Below, in pieces: positions 52,141 to 63,401 of a stretch of 64,000 nucleotides of DNA. The stretch's first letter is position 1. Each line of letters starts with the position of its first letter. A program made the translations under genes and the position numbers. This stretch comes from Dipteris shenzhenensis (lineage: Eukaryota > Polypodiophyta > Polypodiopsida > Gleicheniales). The notes below the pieces were generated by a model. The model had not been told where the DNA came from, ran no database searches, and was given only the letters and a program-made list of their open reading frames with translations. The DNA is taken from assembly GCA_047967505.1 (NCBI GenBank), contig CM106539.1, one strand, 5' to 3'.

Positions 52141-54366
52141 GCCAGGTTCGGCACTTGCAATTTCTGGTTCAGTTCTTGAGTTGCATTTTCTGAGCAGAGT
52201 TTATTTAGTCATTTCTTTTGGACGCTTCTTGTGTTGTACCTTGAAAACTATATCATACAGTTATGTATGTATGTATGTTTGTTTGTTTGTTAGCACTGCC
52301 CCTCTAGGGGCAGGCTATAGCAATGAGAACAAGTTGCGTCTTAAGCAGAGGTTTCTTTTTTCGTTGAGCTTGCGAGATTGGTTGTTGGCGTCACATCCTG
52401 GTTTTGCTCTCAGCTCTTTCTAGCGCTCCCTCCCTCTCCATGTCGCTCCAATCTCCTCTCCCTTCTTCAAGCAATCTAGCCTCAATTAGTTTGTCTAATA
52501 GCTTTGTTGTGCGATTGTTCGTGCTTGGTTGACTGCTAGTTTACTATCATAAGCTGGTTCATCGCTTCAAGCCTGAGTGAACCTTCAATAGATCCGTCCG
52601 TGAGTTGTACATGAACTTTTCTAAGATCTTTGCCAATCTGACCTTCAACTTCTTCATAGCTCCTTTTAGAACTACTCAGCCATGGGTGGAACTTCTATTC
52701 ACAGCTTTTGACATTTGTGTGCAGCTTGGCCTTGCCATTTCAGCTTACTTTGTTGCTGCTCACCTTTGTCTCTGGCTACTTTCATTTGCAGGTCGTCTGT
52801 AGCTCTCGTAACGAGCTATTCATCGTGGGTTGAAACCTCACGAATCTCACCTTTACCTAGAATCCAACTTATTTATAGGTTCCCTTCCCCTTGCTCCGAT
52901 CCAGCTTAAAAATCTTGAGACGATGAACCTTACAGTGAGAAAGGGCAGTGCTCTAGGCACACCACCATGCCTCTTGTTTTTTTTTTGGGGGGGGGGGTTC
53001 AATTCCCCAAGAAATAACCTTCTATTTGTGGTCTTAAATTGCATTCAAGATCAGCTGTCCCCAAGAGCGTTGTCAAGCAAGAGAGATTGACTGTTTTGCT
53101 GGGGTTGCAGCTCACTGCCGAAGGAGGAGCTGCCAACAAATGGTGGACTAAGTAATCAATGGATTCCTTGATCCGTGTGATTGTAAAAAGTTCCTATATG
53201 CCAGGCTTTGCAGAAACGCTCATGACTCAATAATCTTCCTAGAGCCCTTGTCACCCTGTTCCCAAATTGAGCATAGGATAAAAATACTGACAAGGGTTGC
53301 TGCAGGTCGAGTCGATCTTCTGGCACACCATTGAATCTTCACTCACCAAATATGCTCACCTCAGCGAAAAGACTGCCGGCCCTCCATGAGCCAGGCTACC
53401 ATTCACCAAGTAGACACTCAGCACGTGCATTGCACCAACACTAGTAGATATCCTGGGCTGCTGAAGCCCAGACAGTGCTAGGTCGACTTCTGGACCCTTG
53501 TTGTGCAACAATGATGTAGGCCATCTCGTCCTATCCGCTCGAGCTATGGGCCCATGGTGAAACCTCCATGGGCCCCAAACCACCATAAGTAGTAGATCTC
53601 TTGTGGGCTGTGGCTAGACTACAGCTGTCCCCCAACACTTGCGGCGGTGTTTCTACGAAGGGGTCCCTGAGAGGCTGCTAACTGATGAAAATGCTGCTCA
53701 CTGAGAAGAGGGGCAGCAGGCTCCCACTTCTGCCCAATCAGAACCACTTTCGTAGGCTCCCGACTGAGTGACATGGACACAATAGATTGACCAATGGAGT
53801 AGGAAAGCTTGGCACACAACTAGCACATCACTCCAACAATGCTAAATGTGGCCCACTAAAACCTAGCCTAAATCTAGGGTGGAATGGAACCTTCAGGTTA
53901 GTGGAGTATTTTCCAATGGGACACTCCAATTGGTCGATTTGCAAAGGAAATTGTTCAAAGAAAGTAAGGTAAAGCCTAGGAGTCACACTTCGAGAGCTCC
54001 ACTTCATGCCATCATTCAATAGTTTACTCAATAACTTGCATGTAAAAAGATGAAGCACGAGATTTCACAATCAAAATAGCTTATTGTGTTGCAACAACTT
54101 ATTTCTTGTATTAACCTCTGTCATCTTAGCCATATTCTTGCATTCCCCACTTGCACACCTTAAGACCCTCTTCCAGCTTTATACAATGGCTTGTTTGATT
54201 CCCACCCTTGAGTCGTGCATCATGAAAAAGAGCATCACCAGGCTATGTTAGGAATCTTGCTCCCTGCCCCATTGACTAAACGCTAACTAGTGATGGCCTA
54301 CAACATAGCAACGGCCTTGACCGGATAATGCAATTGCCATGGGATGCACATTTAACACCAAAGAAG
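52141..54366. other. Intergenic, no recognisable gene
   Basis: Simple runs only: (GTAT)n/(TTTG)n at about 52264-52290 and T11G10 at about 52978-52998. Short frames on both strands lack motifs. No RNA gene or complete element was seen. Confidence 0.45.
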
Positions 54367-54776
54367 TGATGCATAAATTGAGAAGCATTTGCCCTCCAAA
54401 TGGGGTAGAAGGAGTGCCCACATGAGTCTATTTTTGCTATTGACAACTCTACAATGCTCATGCAATCCACAAACTACATATGAATGCATAATGCCTCATG
54501 CACACATTCCATGCATATGAGAGGTCACAACCTCTCACGCCTCTTGGGATTGACATTTTATGCCTACCATTAATTAATGCATACCCATGCATTCCTACCC
54601 AATCCTATCCTAGGACCTACATGTGTGAGTGCACCATTTATTCCATATCAATTAATATATACAATACAGTATCCATATGGCATTTAGCCATATAAAACTA
54701 CCTAGCGTACCTTCTAGTTAATACATTTGATCATTCTAGCCTAATACATTCTAGGCTACAAAATCGTGTCGTGACA
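54367..54776 (-). repeat. 3' LTR (left copy) of the non-autonomous element
   Basis: Aligns with 57091-57530 from TGATGCATAAATTGAGAAGC to GTGTCGTGACA. It differs by substitutions and by a ~35-bp deletion after CTCTTGGGAT. The outer end (right-copy 57052-57090) is missing. On the inner side a purine run (CAAGCAAGAGGGCA, minus) precedes the TGTCACGAC start and may be the polypurine tract. Confidence 0.85.
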
Positions 54777-57037
54777 TGCCCTCTTGCTTGGGACATAAAT
54801 GTCCTCATCTACCAGGTATTCTTCTTTGTCTTCATGGTGTTTAGCACTCATTAGGTTCCTGCATAAACTTCCATACAACATCTTCAATGTTTCATCTTCA
54901 TGTTTAGTACTCCTACCAAACAAGTCCAACAGTAGTATGTTCCTTTAAATCAAATTTCCAAATAAATCAATAAGAAAGACAGTACTTATCTTTGATGTTG
55001 TGTTGTCCATATACTCCTTTGCTTTGGACATTCCTACAAAGACTAATAACTTTATCCATTAGGGTTAGTAGAAATCTATTTCTGTTCTATTTTTCCTTTC
55101 CAATAAGATACCATTTCCTAATCCCTTTCTCTCATATGCACGCATTGGTCCAAGTTCCAAGTGACTAGTTTGGAACCATTAGTTTTAGGTTGATCAGACC
55201 CAAAAGTTACAAGATAGGCCTAACTTATTCTAGACCACCAGATCTAATTGTGGATCCACCCATAGTCATGCGTCCATGACTTACCAATTACTTGAGACCT
55301 CTTTAAGGTTGCCAAACCTTACTAAGCGCTTACATATCCACCACCTATGGCCATGTATAGCACCCTCTTGCTTGGGAAAAGCCCAAGTACTACCTTGGCT
55401 CATCAACCCAACCTAAGAGAATGACTTAACCATCTCTAGTACTCCAACTTCAAAACCCTTAGCACCATGGATGCCTTCCAAAGCCCAACTTGCCCAACGT
55501 CTTTGTACGATACCATGTTTTTTTATATTTAAATTTCTACTGTATGATCCTACATGCAAATGCATTTATTATCCTAAATGCTCATCTTAAGTTTAAGTAG
55601 ATCAATCCTTTGACCCTTGTCATCACCATGCAATTGTGTATTCCATTCTTTTCTAGATGACAAGTCACTTTTGTAGCCTTCATTCGAGTTTCCTCCAACT
55701 ACTCCAAATTTGTTCACCATGCAATTGGTTACTCGTCCAAGTTGATACATCACTTGTTATGTCTCCTTTGTCTAGGATTCATGATCTCTTTCCTTGTAGT
55801 GTTTTGTTTTTTTAATAGTAGTGTTTTGTAGCAATCCACTCCTTGCTAATGTGAAGCGACCACGCTTCATCTATGGTACTCCTTGATTTTATGTTCTCAT
55901 AAGTTCTATATCGTACAAATTACTTCTTTGCCCTTCCTATAACGTCACCATTACCCAATGTTGCCTCCTCCTTTATCACCACTTCATTTCCCTTTTTAAA
56001 TGGTCTTTCTCTTTCTATTTCTCTTACTATTATTATTTTTGAATCCCAATTCTTTTTATTTTCTTTGATATTTCCTCTAACCCCCCTTTTTTTAAAAATA
56101 ACCTTTTCTTATTTTTGTTTCTCAATAATCTCCTTTTTTTTTTAAAATGATGTCTTCTATTTTGTTTTCTAACCTCGTTTTTATTTTAGCTCTAAAGGGT
56201 AGATAAGGAGAGGGAGGGGTGATTTTTTTTTTTGAAATACGAGGGGAGGAAGGGGGAGGGGTTTTTGAAATGGCAAAGTAAGGTACTTAGGGAAAGGGGA
56301 GGGGGGTTTTTGAAATGGGGGGGGGCGGGGGGGGGGGGAATGAGAGATGGCCCTTAAATGCCAGGGCGGCCGACAGACTACAGTCTGGCAGAGGCGGCGG
56401 TGGCAGAGGGGGCAGAGGCGACTGCACTCGTGGTGGCATCGACACATGGCAACCAGAGGCGATGGCGAGAGATAGGCTGGCGCCATCGACAGTGCCTTCA
56501 TGATGGCGGCATGCAGGATTCGAGGGAGATTTGCGGGCGATTGGCAGCTACAGGAGGTGACAAAGGGCAAAGGTGACTGCTGCACGGCTGGCGGGTCTCT
56601 CGGTGCATTTTTTGATGCGGCTCGTGATGCACGACCCAGCGCAGAGGTAGCGGCTGCAAGTCTACGTAGCCTGCAGTATAAATTTTGGGATGGGGGGGCG
56701 GGGCAGATTTTGGGAGGCCACATTACAAGGTCCCCCCCTATTACACAAAAGTCCTTGCCCCCCCCCAATTAAAGAGCTGGGCGACTGGGACAAACTAGAT
56801 GGCTGAATAGGGCAGAGAGCTAGAGGCAGCGAGCGATGTGGATCGCGACTGGCTGGTCGTGTGTTGGGCCCCTATTAATGAAAAACACAGTTCTTTTTTC
56901 AATGTAAAAATTTGACTTTCAGAGAGGAAAAAGGAAAGCCCCTTGGTGAATTTATGTGTTTCTCCTCGATTACTTCACGCCGATGTCAGGGACTGTGGCA
57001 CTTCCACATGGCAGGCTCCCACAGTCAGAGGATCTTG

Positions 57038-57049
57038 GCTCTGATACCA
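57038..57049 (-). promoter_or_regulatory. Primer-binding site (initiator Met tRNA)
   Basis: GCTCTGATACCA on plus is TGGTATCAGAGC on minus, two bases from the LTR at 57052. It is the same PBS type as at 6140-6151. Confidence 0.8.
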
Positions 57050-57051
57050 CT

Positions 57052-57530
57052 TGTCACGTACAGGTTAGAGGATGAACATGTGTGGAATAATGATGCATAA
57101 ATTGAGAAGCATTGGCCCTCCAAATGGGGTGGAAGGAGTGCCCACGTGAGTGTATTTTTGCTATTGACAACTCTACGATGCTCATGCAATCCACAAACTA
57201 CACATGAATGCATAATGCCTCATGCACACATTCCATGCATACGAGAGGTCACAACCTCTCATGCCTCTTGGGATCCATACCCCATTATTCTACCCTTAGC
57301 CTATGACACTTTATGCCTACCATTAATTAATTGCATACCCATGCATTCCTACCCAATCCTATCCTAGGACCTACATGTGTGAGTGCACCATTTATTCCAT
57401 ATCAATTAATATATACAATACATTATCCATATGGCATTTAGCCATATAAACATACCTAGCCTACCTTCTAATTAATACATTTGATCATTCTAGCCTAATA
57501 CATTCTAGGCTACAAAATCGTGTCATGACA
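57052..57530 (-). repeat. 5' LTR (right copy) of the non-autonomous element
   Basis: A complete 479-bp LTR with short terminal inverted repeats: TGTCACG at 57052 and CGTGTCATGACA ending at 57530, i.e. TGTCA...TGACA. It contains ATATACAATACATTATCCATATGG and several CATGCATxC blocks. Confidence 0.85.
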
Positions 57531-58581
57531 GCCTAATGGCAGCACTCAAGCCAACTACACAAATATTCCCAGACTACTTCACCAAACTACTTTGACAATT
57601 TGAGAAGCTCCTTGCCATCAACCTCATCGAGTCTCGCTTGATGTGGGTGCACCTTCGGCTTGTCCTACTCAAGAAATGGCTGAAGGGCCACACTAGGCAT
57701 AAATGGGTGCAGCTCAAGTTCATTCATCTGGGCATCATCCATCCAGATGTCGATGTGATTGAACAATGGAAGGAGGAATGATAGTTGTACGCGAACGCAC
57801 ACATGCAGATCAAACCCTTGGCAGCCCAAGGTAACATCAGCAGAGCGTGACCCCATCTCCCCCTTACCACCAAGCCAAGCACCTCATTACCACCCCACTA
57901 GGGCCAACTCAACGCTTGCTGAGCAATAGAAATTGTTAGGGCAACAATGCCTAAATAGATTTACACCAATTATGATTTCAAGAGTTGCCTTCTCAACTGT
58001 GTTGAACTTATTTTTGCATGCATAAACATGTGATTGACATAGAATATTGAAAAATCCAATATCCTATTAGATTGTTCAAAGACACAACCAACAATCCTAA
58101 TGCATCAGCATGCACATGGAATATTAGGCCCATCTTGGCTATCATAAAGCATCAACATGAACATGAAGGATCACATTCCAACGCACCTAACATAAGATAC
58201 TAAGCTTCATGGAGATTTCCTTGAGCATAATGAGTGCTTATTGCCTTACAGTAGTCAACTGAATTATTATTCCTGCTTGGATAGTTGGTGTAGTGGTTTT
58301 GTTCGCTTGTCAACAAAAATTATCAACATATTGTGGAAGCTGAAGAACCCTAGAAACAATCGTACTTGTTTGAGGCTCTTAAGTTCCATGGTGCTCTTAA
58401 CAACTATTATTTTGAATTCCCCATCATGATCTCATTTTTGAGATAGTGTGTCCCAATCAGACTCTTGAGAATGCACAAAATACATACTTAAAAAAATAAA
58501 ATAAAGATTAAGCTGCTGATTATATTAATGGGGTGGTCAGCCGCAAGAAATACCTTGTACACAATGCATTGAGGGAGATTT
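57531..58581. other. Intergenic, nothing recognised
   Basis: No motif-bearing frame. The stretch at 57540-57890 might be decayed coding, but I cannot assign it. 57890-58580 is AT-rich spacer. Confidence 0.4.
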
Positions 58582-58776
58582 TCAATTCTCTACATTTTTT
58601 GAACTTTTGTTTGAGATGATATGTAGGTTTGTGCTTCCAAATGCCAAGGAGTTATCAAGTAAGATAGTTAAGAAATCATCCAAGAACTCATAGAACGGCT
58701 TTGTCATCAACCTTTGAAATTTGAGCGGAGCATTTTTCAACCCAAATTGCATTAGCCATTTGAGCTCCATATTCAA
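58582..58776 (-). pseudogene. Ty3/gypsy reverse transcriptase scrap
   Basis: The minus frame reads MQFGLKNAPLKFQRLMTKPF then YEFLDDFLTILLDNSLAFGS. This corresponds to the gypsy RT block MPFGL.NAPATFQ...FLDDFV..YLDDILVFS, with the catalytic Y/F-x-D-D read as LLDN. Only about 60 codons are left; flanks show no other pol motif. Confidence 0.7.
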
Positions 58777-60430
58777 TGATTAATGTTGTCTTCTCTTTTC
58801 TTCTTTTATCTACATCTACCATAAATATTTGATTTTATCCTTTATACCAGTCCATGAGGTTGCAATAACATCTCCTGGCCTACTACCTTTGGATTGCCTC
58901 CACAAGTTTGACTTCTACAATGCATTTCTCCCACCTATTTAACCATATTGATTCTCTTAGGCATGCAAGCATTAACTTGGCATACCTTTAGACGACTTGA
59001 TCTCGTAGCTCCTATCCAAAATATCTATGATAATCATGTGATAGCAAGAAAGTTCATTATAAGACTCGGGAAAAGTCATGCGACTTATCAATAGGCGTAT
59101 ATATATAAAGTACAAAAGGAAGGCCATTGACAAAAGTGAAAGTGAAAGAAACATATGCAAAATACTATCGAAGTGCAAAAGAGTGGGTACCATTCTTAAC
59201 ACATAAAGTGTAAAAAGTAGTGGCACGCAAGATGTCAAAAGCTAAAGCTTCAACAATGTGCAACTGCTTAACAATGACCTTATGGAAACCTCAAAGCCTT
59301 GAAGAAGTATTGATTCCTTAAGTGCAACATCACACCTCGAAACTAAACATGCACAACCTTAAAAAGAAACATGCACACCGTTGATGCATGTCATGGGTTC
59401 AAATCTTAAAGGCACCAAACTTCATACTACGTTTAGCATGAGCCTATGGTAGGTTTCACAAGCGTCCGTGGATATCCTGTTGGACGCATTATCAACCAAT
59501 CAAAGAAGCTCCTACTCAATGCCTTTCACAAGCGAGTGGATGCGAAATCAAACATTTCTAACGTGGTAGTTGATTGGCAAAAGAATGAAGTTAGATTTTC
59601 ATTCGGCATTGAAACCGTGCCCAACTGCACGTCTAGAGACACCGAGGTATCCCAAGGAATCGAAGATTGAACTTTCTTGGAAGCCCACCCATTGGAAAAG
59701 ATGAGCCACTCCAGGGGGTGGTTAGGGGCACCCCTTGGCAAGCAGAAATGCTCACTCTGCATTGTGTGTGCCAAATTTGGCTTGCATCTGTGTCTGAGTT
59801 CTAGAATTGGCTTGTCGCTTAGAAATTTTGACCTGCCATGGGGCTTGGAGCGGGACGGAGGAACGATGCTGTAAAACATGGTCCAAGGGGACTTGCTCTA
59901 AGCGCCTAGGCATTAGCTTTTCCAGATTGGTGATTGCTGACCTTCATGTCTCCTTCGGTTGTGCGGAAATCAAGGCTTTGGCTTGGCAAACCAGCCTATC
60001 GTTGTCTTCAAGCAAGCCGTGAAGTTGGGAGATGTTTTCCCACCTTGCTTTCTCTTGTAATTTGACTGGGGAGGAGTTCAAAGTTCAAACTTGATAGAAT
60101 TGACTGGCTGACAAGCCCAATATGTTGAAACGTCCAAAAGACAAAACGGTGACGTTCACAAGACAAAAACGGGAACCTCGAAAGCATCAATCGCTGCCTG
60201 TGCCGCCCATCATTCCCTCCATGGAGAATTTCCCCCTCCTTCCTACAGTTGTTTCCATCCCTTGGATGTTGGCCCTGTTGCAGCTTGCTGGTGCCCACTG
60301 CAGTTCTGCTTTGTTCCTCTTGGGCTACCCAGCTCATTGGCCTTCATCGTATCGAAGCCTCCTTCTGCATGTGTGAGAGATTTGGAAAGACGGAGGCTTG
60401 TGGGCACTTTGAATCTTACTAAATTTATGC

Positions 60431-60435
<5 letters not shown>
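58777..60435. other. Intergenic, no recognisable gene
   Basis: Frames at 58972-59238 minus, 59446-59670 plus, 59526-59879 minus and 60008-60337 minus show no domain. A GGGTTCAAATC at about 59396 resembles a tRNA B-box but has no A-box or cloverleaf around it. Confidence 0.4.

Positions 60436-60463
<28 letters not shown>
60430..60463. repeat. (GA)n microsatellite
   Basis: About 16 GA units ending in GAGCGCTC, 30 bp upstream of the candidate exon. Confidence 0.9.
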
Positions 60464-60466
<3 letters not shown>

Positions 60467-60492
60467 TCTGGATGAACCTTGATTGAGACAAA

Positions 60493-60696
60493 ATGCTGTC
60501 TGAGGGACCTGACCGTATGGAGTCCGCGAGACCGTCCGTCCGATTCAGAGCCACCATTTTGGCAGAGTCGCCCCGTTCCAATGCGTCTGGTGGGAACCTG
60601 GCATCGCCAGAAAGTTTAAGAGCTGTAGATAGCGAGTGGTTTACCACAGATGGTTATGTCGAGCCCAAGTATCAATCACTGACTGAAAAGGTATAG
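60493..60696 (+). CDS. Candidate first exon, unrecognised product
   Basis: A 67-codon frame starting MLSEGPDRMESARPSVRFRA. Its composition is gene-like (balanced, polar, with SPRSNASGGNLASPESL and DGYVEPKYQSLTEK), and the local sequence is richer in CG than its AT-rich surroundings. It meets a possible splice donor, GAAAAG|GTATAG, at its end. The (GA)n tract upstream would suit a 5' leader. Frame 60784-61008 downstream could be part of the same locus but does not join clearly. I do not recognise the family; it may equally be a captured gene fragment. Confidence 0.3.
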   Translation: MLSEGPDRMESARPSVRFRATILAESPRSNASGGNLASPESLRAVDSEWFTTDGYVEPKYQSLTEKV

Positions 60697-62111
60697 TAGA
60701 GTTCATCTCAATGGCTCCACGCTGAAATTTTCGCGCTTAGCATGCAAATGTAGCCGACAATCCTGGGAACTTCCTCCGTTGGGGTGTACTTATGGATTGG
60801 GGCTGCACCCTTGGGCGAAAAACTTAGGCCTCACAAGTTTAAGCAAGAATTTCGGGGTCAGCTATGTCTGCTGACTAATAAAATTTCCGAGGTCATAACC
60901 AAAAGCAGATTTGGAGGTGTTATGCTGCCAACGTTACCGATGCCTTCCATGAGCTTCAACGCCCTTGTTTCATGGTCTCCGTTTCAACTGTTGACTCATA
61001 ACATCTGACAGCAAATAATCAACACTGGCAATGTGGAAAACTCATAACTAGTCTATATTGGCTGACCAACAAGGAAGGAACGCACATGTGTAGTACATTT
61101 CTTGCTAATCAACTCAAGAGAACATGGTGACTTGAGTCCAGACACTTAGATAGATCTTTTCGTCACTTTTAACTGCTGTTCTCAAATGATATTCAATCAC
61201 AAGCATCTAAAAAGACACGGACTGTCCTTGAAGCCTTCTTAGTATGTTCTTCACATACTAAAGTAGTTACCACATGGCAGCACAAGTATAAAGAAGTATA
61301 TAGGAAACCTTGTTAATGCATACTAATAAATGTTCAGCCGATTTATTGTTTCATGATCATGTATTCACAGACACGCGCATGCAGGCACATTCATGCATGC
61401 ACTCTATTATGGATGACGTGATCTAGCTCTACTCTAGGGCTGCCAAGGCCAGGGAGGGCAGTAAGAGCATGAAGCAGAAACCAAGGGCTGGACTGCCATG
61501 CATAAGTAGCAGCAGTCCGTGCGGCAGGAGTAGGCCTACAGGCCTAGTGGTAGACCTAGAAAGAAGAGGGGTCGGGTGGGGAAGGGGGAAGCGGTCAGCC
61601 TCTTCATTGAGCAGCAAGTTCACTCTGAGGAGGACCTTCAGTTACATTCATTTACCTCCATCCCTAGTGGCTCAGGTGTATTCTTTGTGCACTTGGTGAT
61701 TACAAAGCCAGAAGCAATAGTTTAGTATACCACAAGTCTTCTGCTGTGAGCATTAGTCCACTTGCATGTTTTGGGCGCTATAAGAACAGGTTCAGTTCTG
61801 GGGCATAGAAGAGGTAAGCTCTAGAAATATTTTTGTAGCTGTCAAACTGACTAACCCATGAAAGCAAGAGTAAGGGGTCAGTCTTGCCTTTCTATACCTT
61901 TGGGAAGTTATTTTCTTTGAAATCCAAGTAGTGGGATGGACTAGTGGGGCCTTAACATCTGCCTGTTGTTGGAGACCCAACCAAAGTCCCATATTGGGGC
62001 CTCCTCTTCCCTCTCCTTGAGCTCTGTATCCTCATTCTCAAACTGTCTCTGTGTGTGTGTGTCTCCCAGCCTTTTCGAATTTGTCTGCAATTTTCTTCTT
62101 TTCCAAATGCT
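60697..62111. other. Intergenic; possible LTR start at 61972
   Basis: TGTTGGAGACCCAACCAAAG followed by TCCCATATTGGGG (from about 61972) has the AGTCCCA.ATTGG block seen near the start of many plant LTRs, but no mate was found. A TGCATG-rich palindromic stretch lies at 61377-61402. (GT)n at about 62049-62062. No gene recognised. Confidence 0.35.
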
Positions 62112-62657
62112 TGCTATAAATGCAGACAACTGGGTCATTTTGCACGGGACTGCACTTCTACTCCAGATCTAGGTACCTCAGTTCCTTCTCCAGCAGTTCC
62201 GGCAACCGGTTTTTCTTCTTCTGGGATAGAGGTAGTCAAGCAATTTTCCAAACCAGTTAAGGTATGGAAGCGGGTTAAAGATGTTTCAGCGCCAGATTGT
62301 TCTCAGGTTAATCCCTTTGTTGTTAAAGAAGCTCGGGATCAGTCTATTATTGAGCATACTCAGCATACTTCTTTTCAGGATATGGAGTTACATGTTGAAG
62401 AGGGGCTTAAACAGGATGATGCACATGGTACATCTCAGGCTGATGCACAGGGTGAAGCTGTAATGATGTGTCATGATTTATCAGCTGCAGCTCCTATGTC
62501 AGAGTGTGTAGATGTTACTCAAGTCCTTATGCCTGTGAAGACGGTGCCAGAGTCTCTTTCTGTTCAGGATGCAGATGTTCCTTTTTCATTGGATTCTTTT
62601 CATCCTTGGTTGAGACAGGTTTTTGACCTTGTGGTTCAAAAATTCAGGTTGCGGTGA
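62112..62657 (+). pseudogene. Zinc-knuckle fragment of a DUF4283-type LINE ORF1
   Basis: The frame holds CYKCRQLGHFARDC (C-x2-C-x4-H-x4-C, about 62119-62160), then a Pro/Ser/Val/Gln-rich, weakly structured tail to 62657 ending VFDLVVQKFRLR. Plant LINE ORF1 proteins have this order: DUF4283, zinc knuckle, low-complexity tail. The DUF4283 part is missing. A pyrimidine stretch immediately 5' (GCAATTTTCTTCTTTTCC) resembles a 3' splice site, but no exon was found upstream. The same family appears at 63402 onward. Confidence 0.5.
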
Positions 62658-62689
62658 GCTGATGCTGCTCCCCGACTCCCTTGCTGCCC

Positions 62690-63325
62690 CCTCTCAGCCT
62701 CCTCCTGCCTCCATCCCCGCCCCTCTCTCCTCCCTCCTCTCAGCCCCCTCCCTGCCTTACCTCTCCCTCCTTCCTCAGCCCCTCCTTGCCTTCCTACCCC
62801 CGCCTTCTCAGACCCCTTCCCTCGCCCTCTACCCCTGCCCCCTACCTCGCTGCTCAGCCCCCTCTCCCTCTCCCCCGCCCCCTACCTCCGCCTCTCAGCC
62901 CCTCTCCCCTGCCCTCTACCCTGCCCTCTACCCCCGCCCCCTAACCCCACTTCTCAGCCCCTCTCCCCCGCCCTCTATCCCCTCTACCCCCGCCCTCTAC
63001 CCTCGTCCTCTACCCCTGCTCCTCAGCCCCCCTTCCCCCACTCTCTACCCCTGCCCCCCTCCCTCGCCCCCTCAGCCCCTACCCTTGCCTCCTCCCCTCG
63101 CCCCCGCAGCCCCTTTCCCCCGCCTGCCTCCCTGCCCCCTCCCCCCGTCTCCCTCACTTCCTCTCCCTCCCTTTCAGCCTACCTCTCCCCTCCCCTCCTC
63201 CTTCATCCCCTCTCCCTTCATCCTCATCCTTATCCTTCTTCCTCCCTTCATCCTCACCCTCACCCTCCTTCACCCTTCATCCCCTCCTTCTGCCTTCACC
63301 CTCATCTCGGACTCTCCTCTGCCTT
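62690..63325 (+). repeat. Pyrimidine-only minisatellite, (CTCAGCCCC)-phased
   Basis: About 640 bp of nearly pure C/T on the plus strand with runs of C3-C7. CTCAGCCCC or close variants recur every 40-70 bp (62692, 62737, 62774, 62852, 62893, 62948, 63019, 63070 and others) between CCCTCTACCCCCGCC blocks. The 238-codon frame across it is proline/serine/leucine low complexity and not a gene. The complementary strand has G-runs dense enough for G-quadruplexes. Confidence 0.9.
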
Positions 63326-63401
63326 CATCCTCTTCCTAAGCAGCTTTTTAGTAGGACGGTGCTCAACAGTGTTCGAGTCTTCCTTTCCACCCTGATTGAC
63401 G

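Larger units (their letters stand above)
54367..57530 (-). mobile_element. Non-autonomous LTR retrotransposon with both LTRs
   Basis: Two copies of one LTR (54367-54776 and 57052-57530) flank about 2.3 kb. A primer-binding site (57038-57049, minus) two bases inside the right LTR fixes the orientation: the right LTR is the 5' one. The internal region has no gag, protease, RT, RNase H or integrase motif. It holds AT-rich DNA on the 3' side and G-tract/GC-rich DNA (56180-56770) on the 5' side, whose frames are low-complexity. It is therefore a LARD- or TRIM-like passenger that would need proteins from another element. The left LTR lacks its outer ~38 bp, so target-site duplication cannot be tested. 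Confidence 0.8.

Noticed and set aside
56181-56768. 195-codon minus frame inside the non-autonomous LTR element
   Set aside because: Pro-rich text driven by G/C homopolymers; no gag or pol motif.
59390-59406. GGGTTCAAATC tRNA B-box-like match
   Set aside because: No matching A-box or acceptor stem at a tRNA-like distance.
62623-63339. 238-codon proline-rich frame
   Set aside because: It is the translation of the pyrimidine minisatellite; no complexity or homologous motif.
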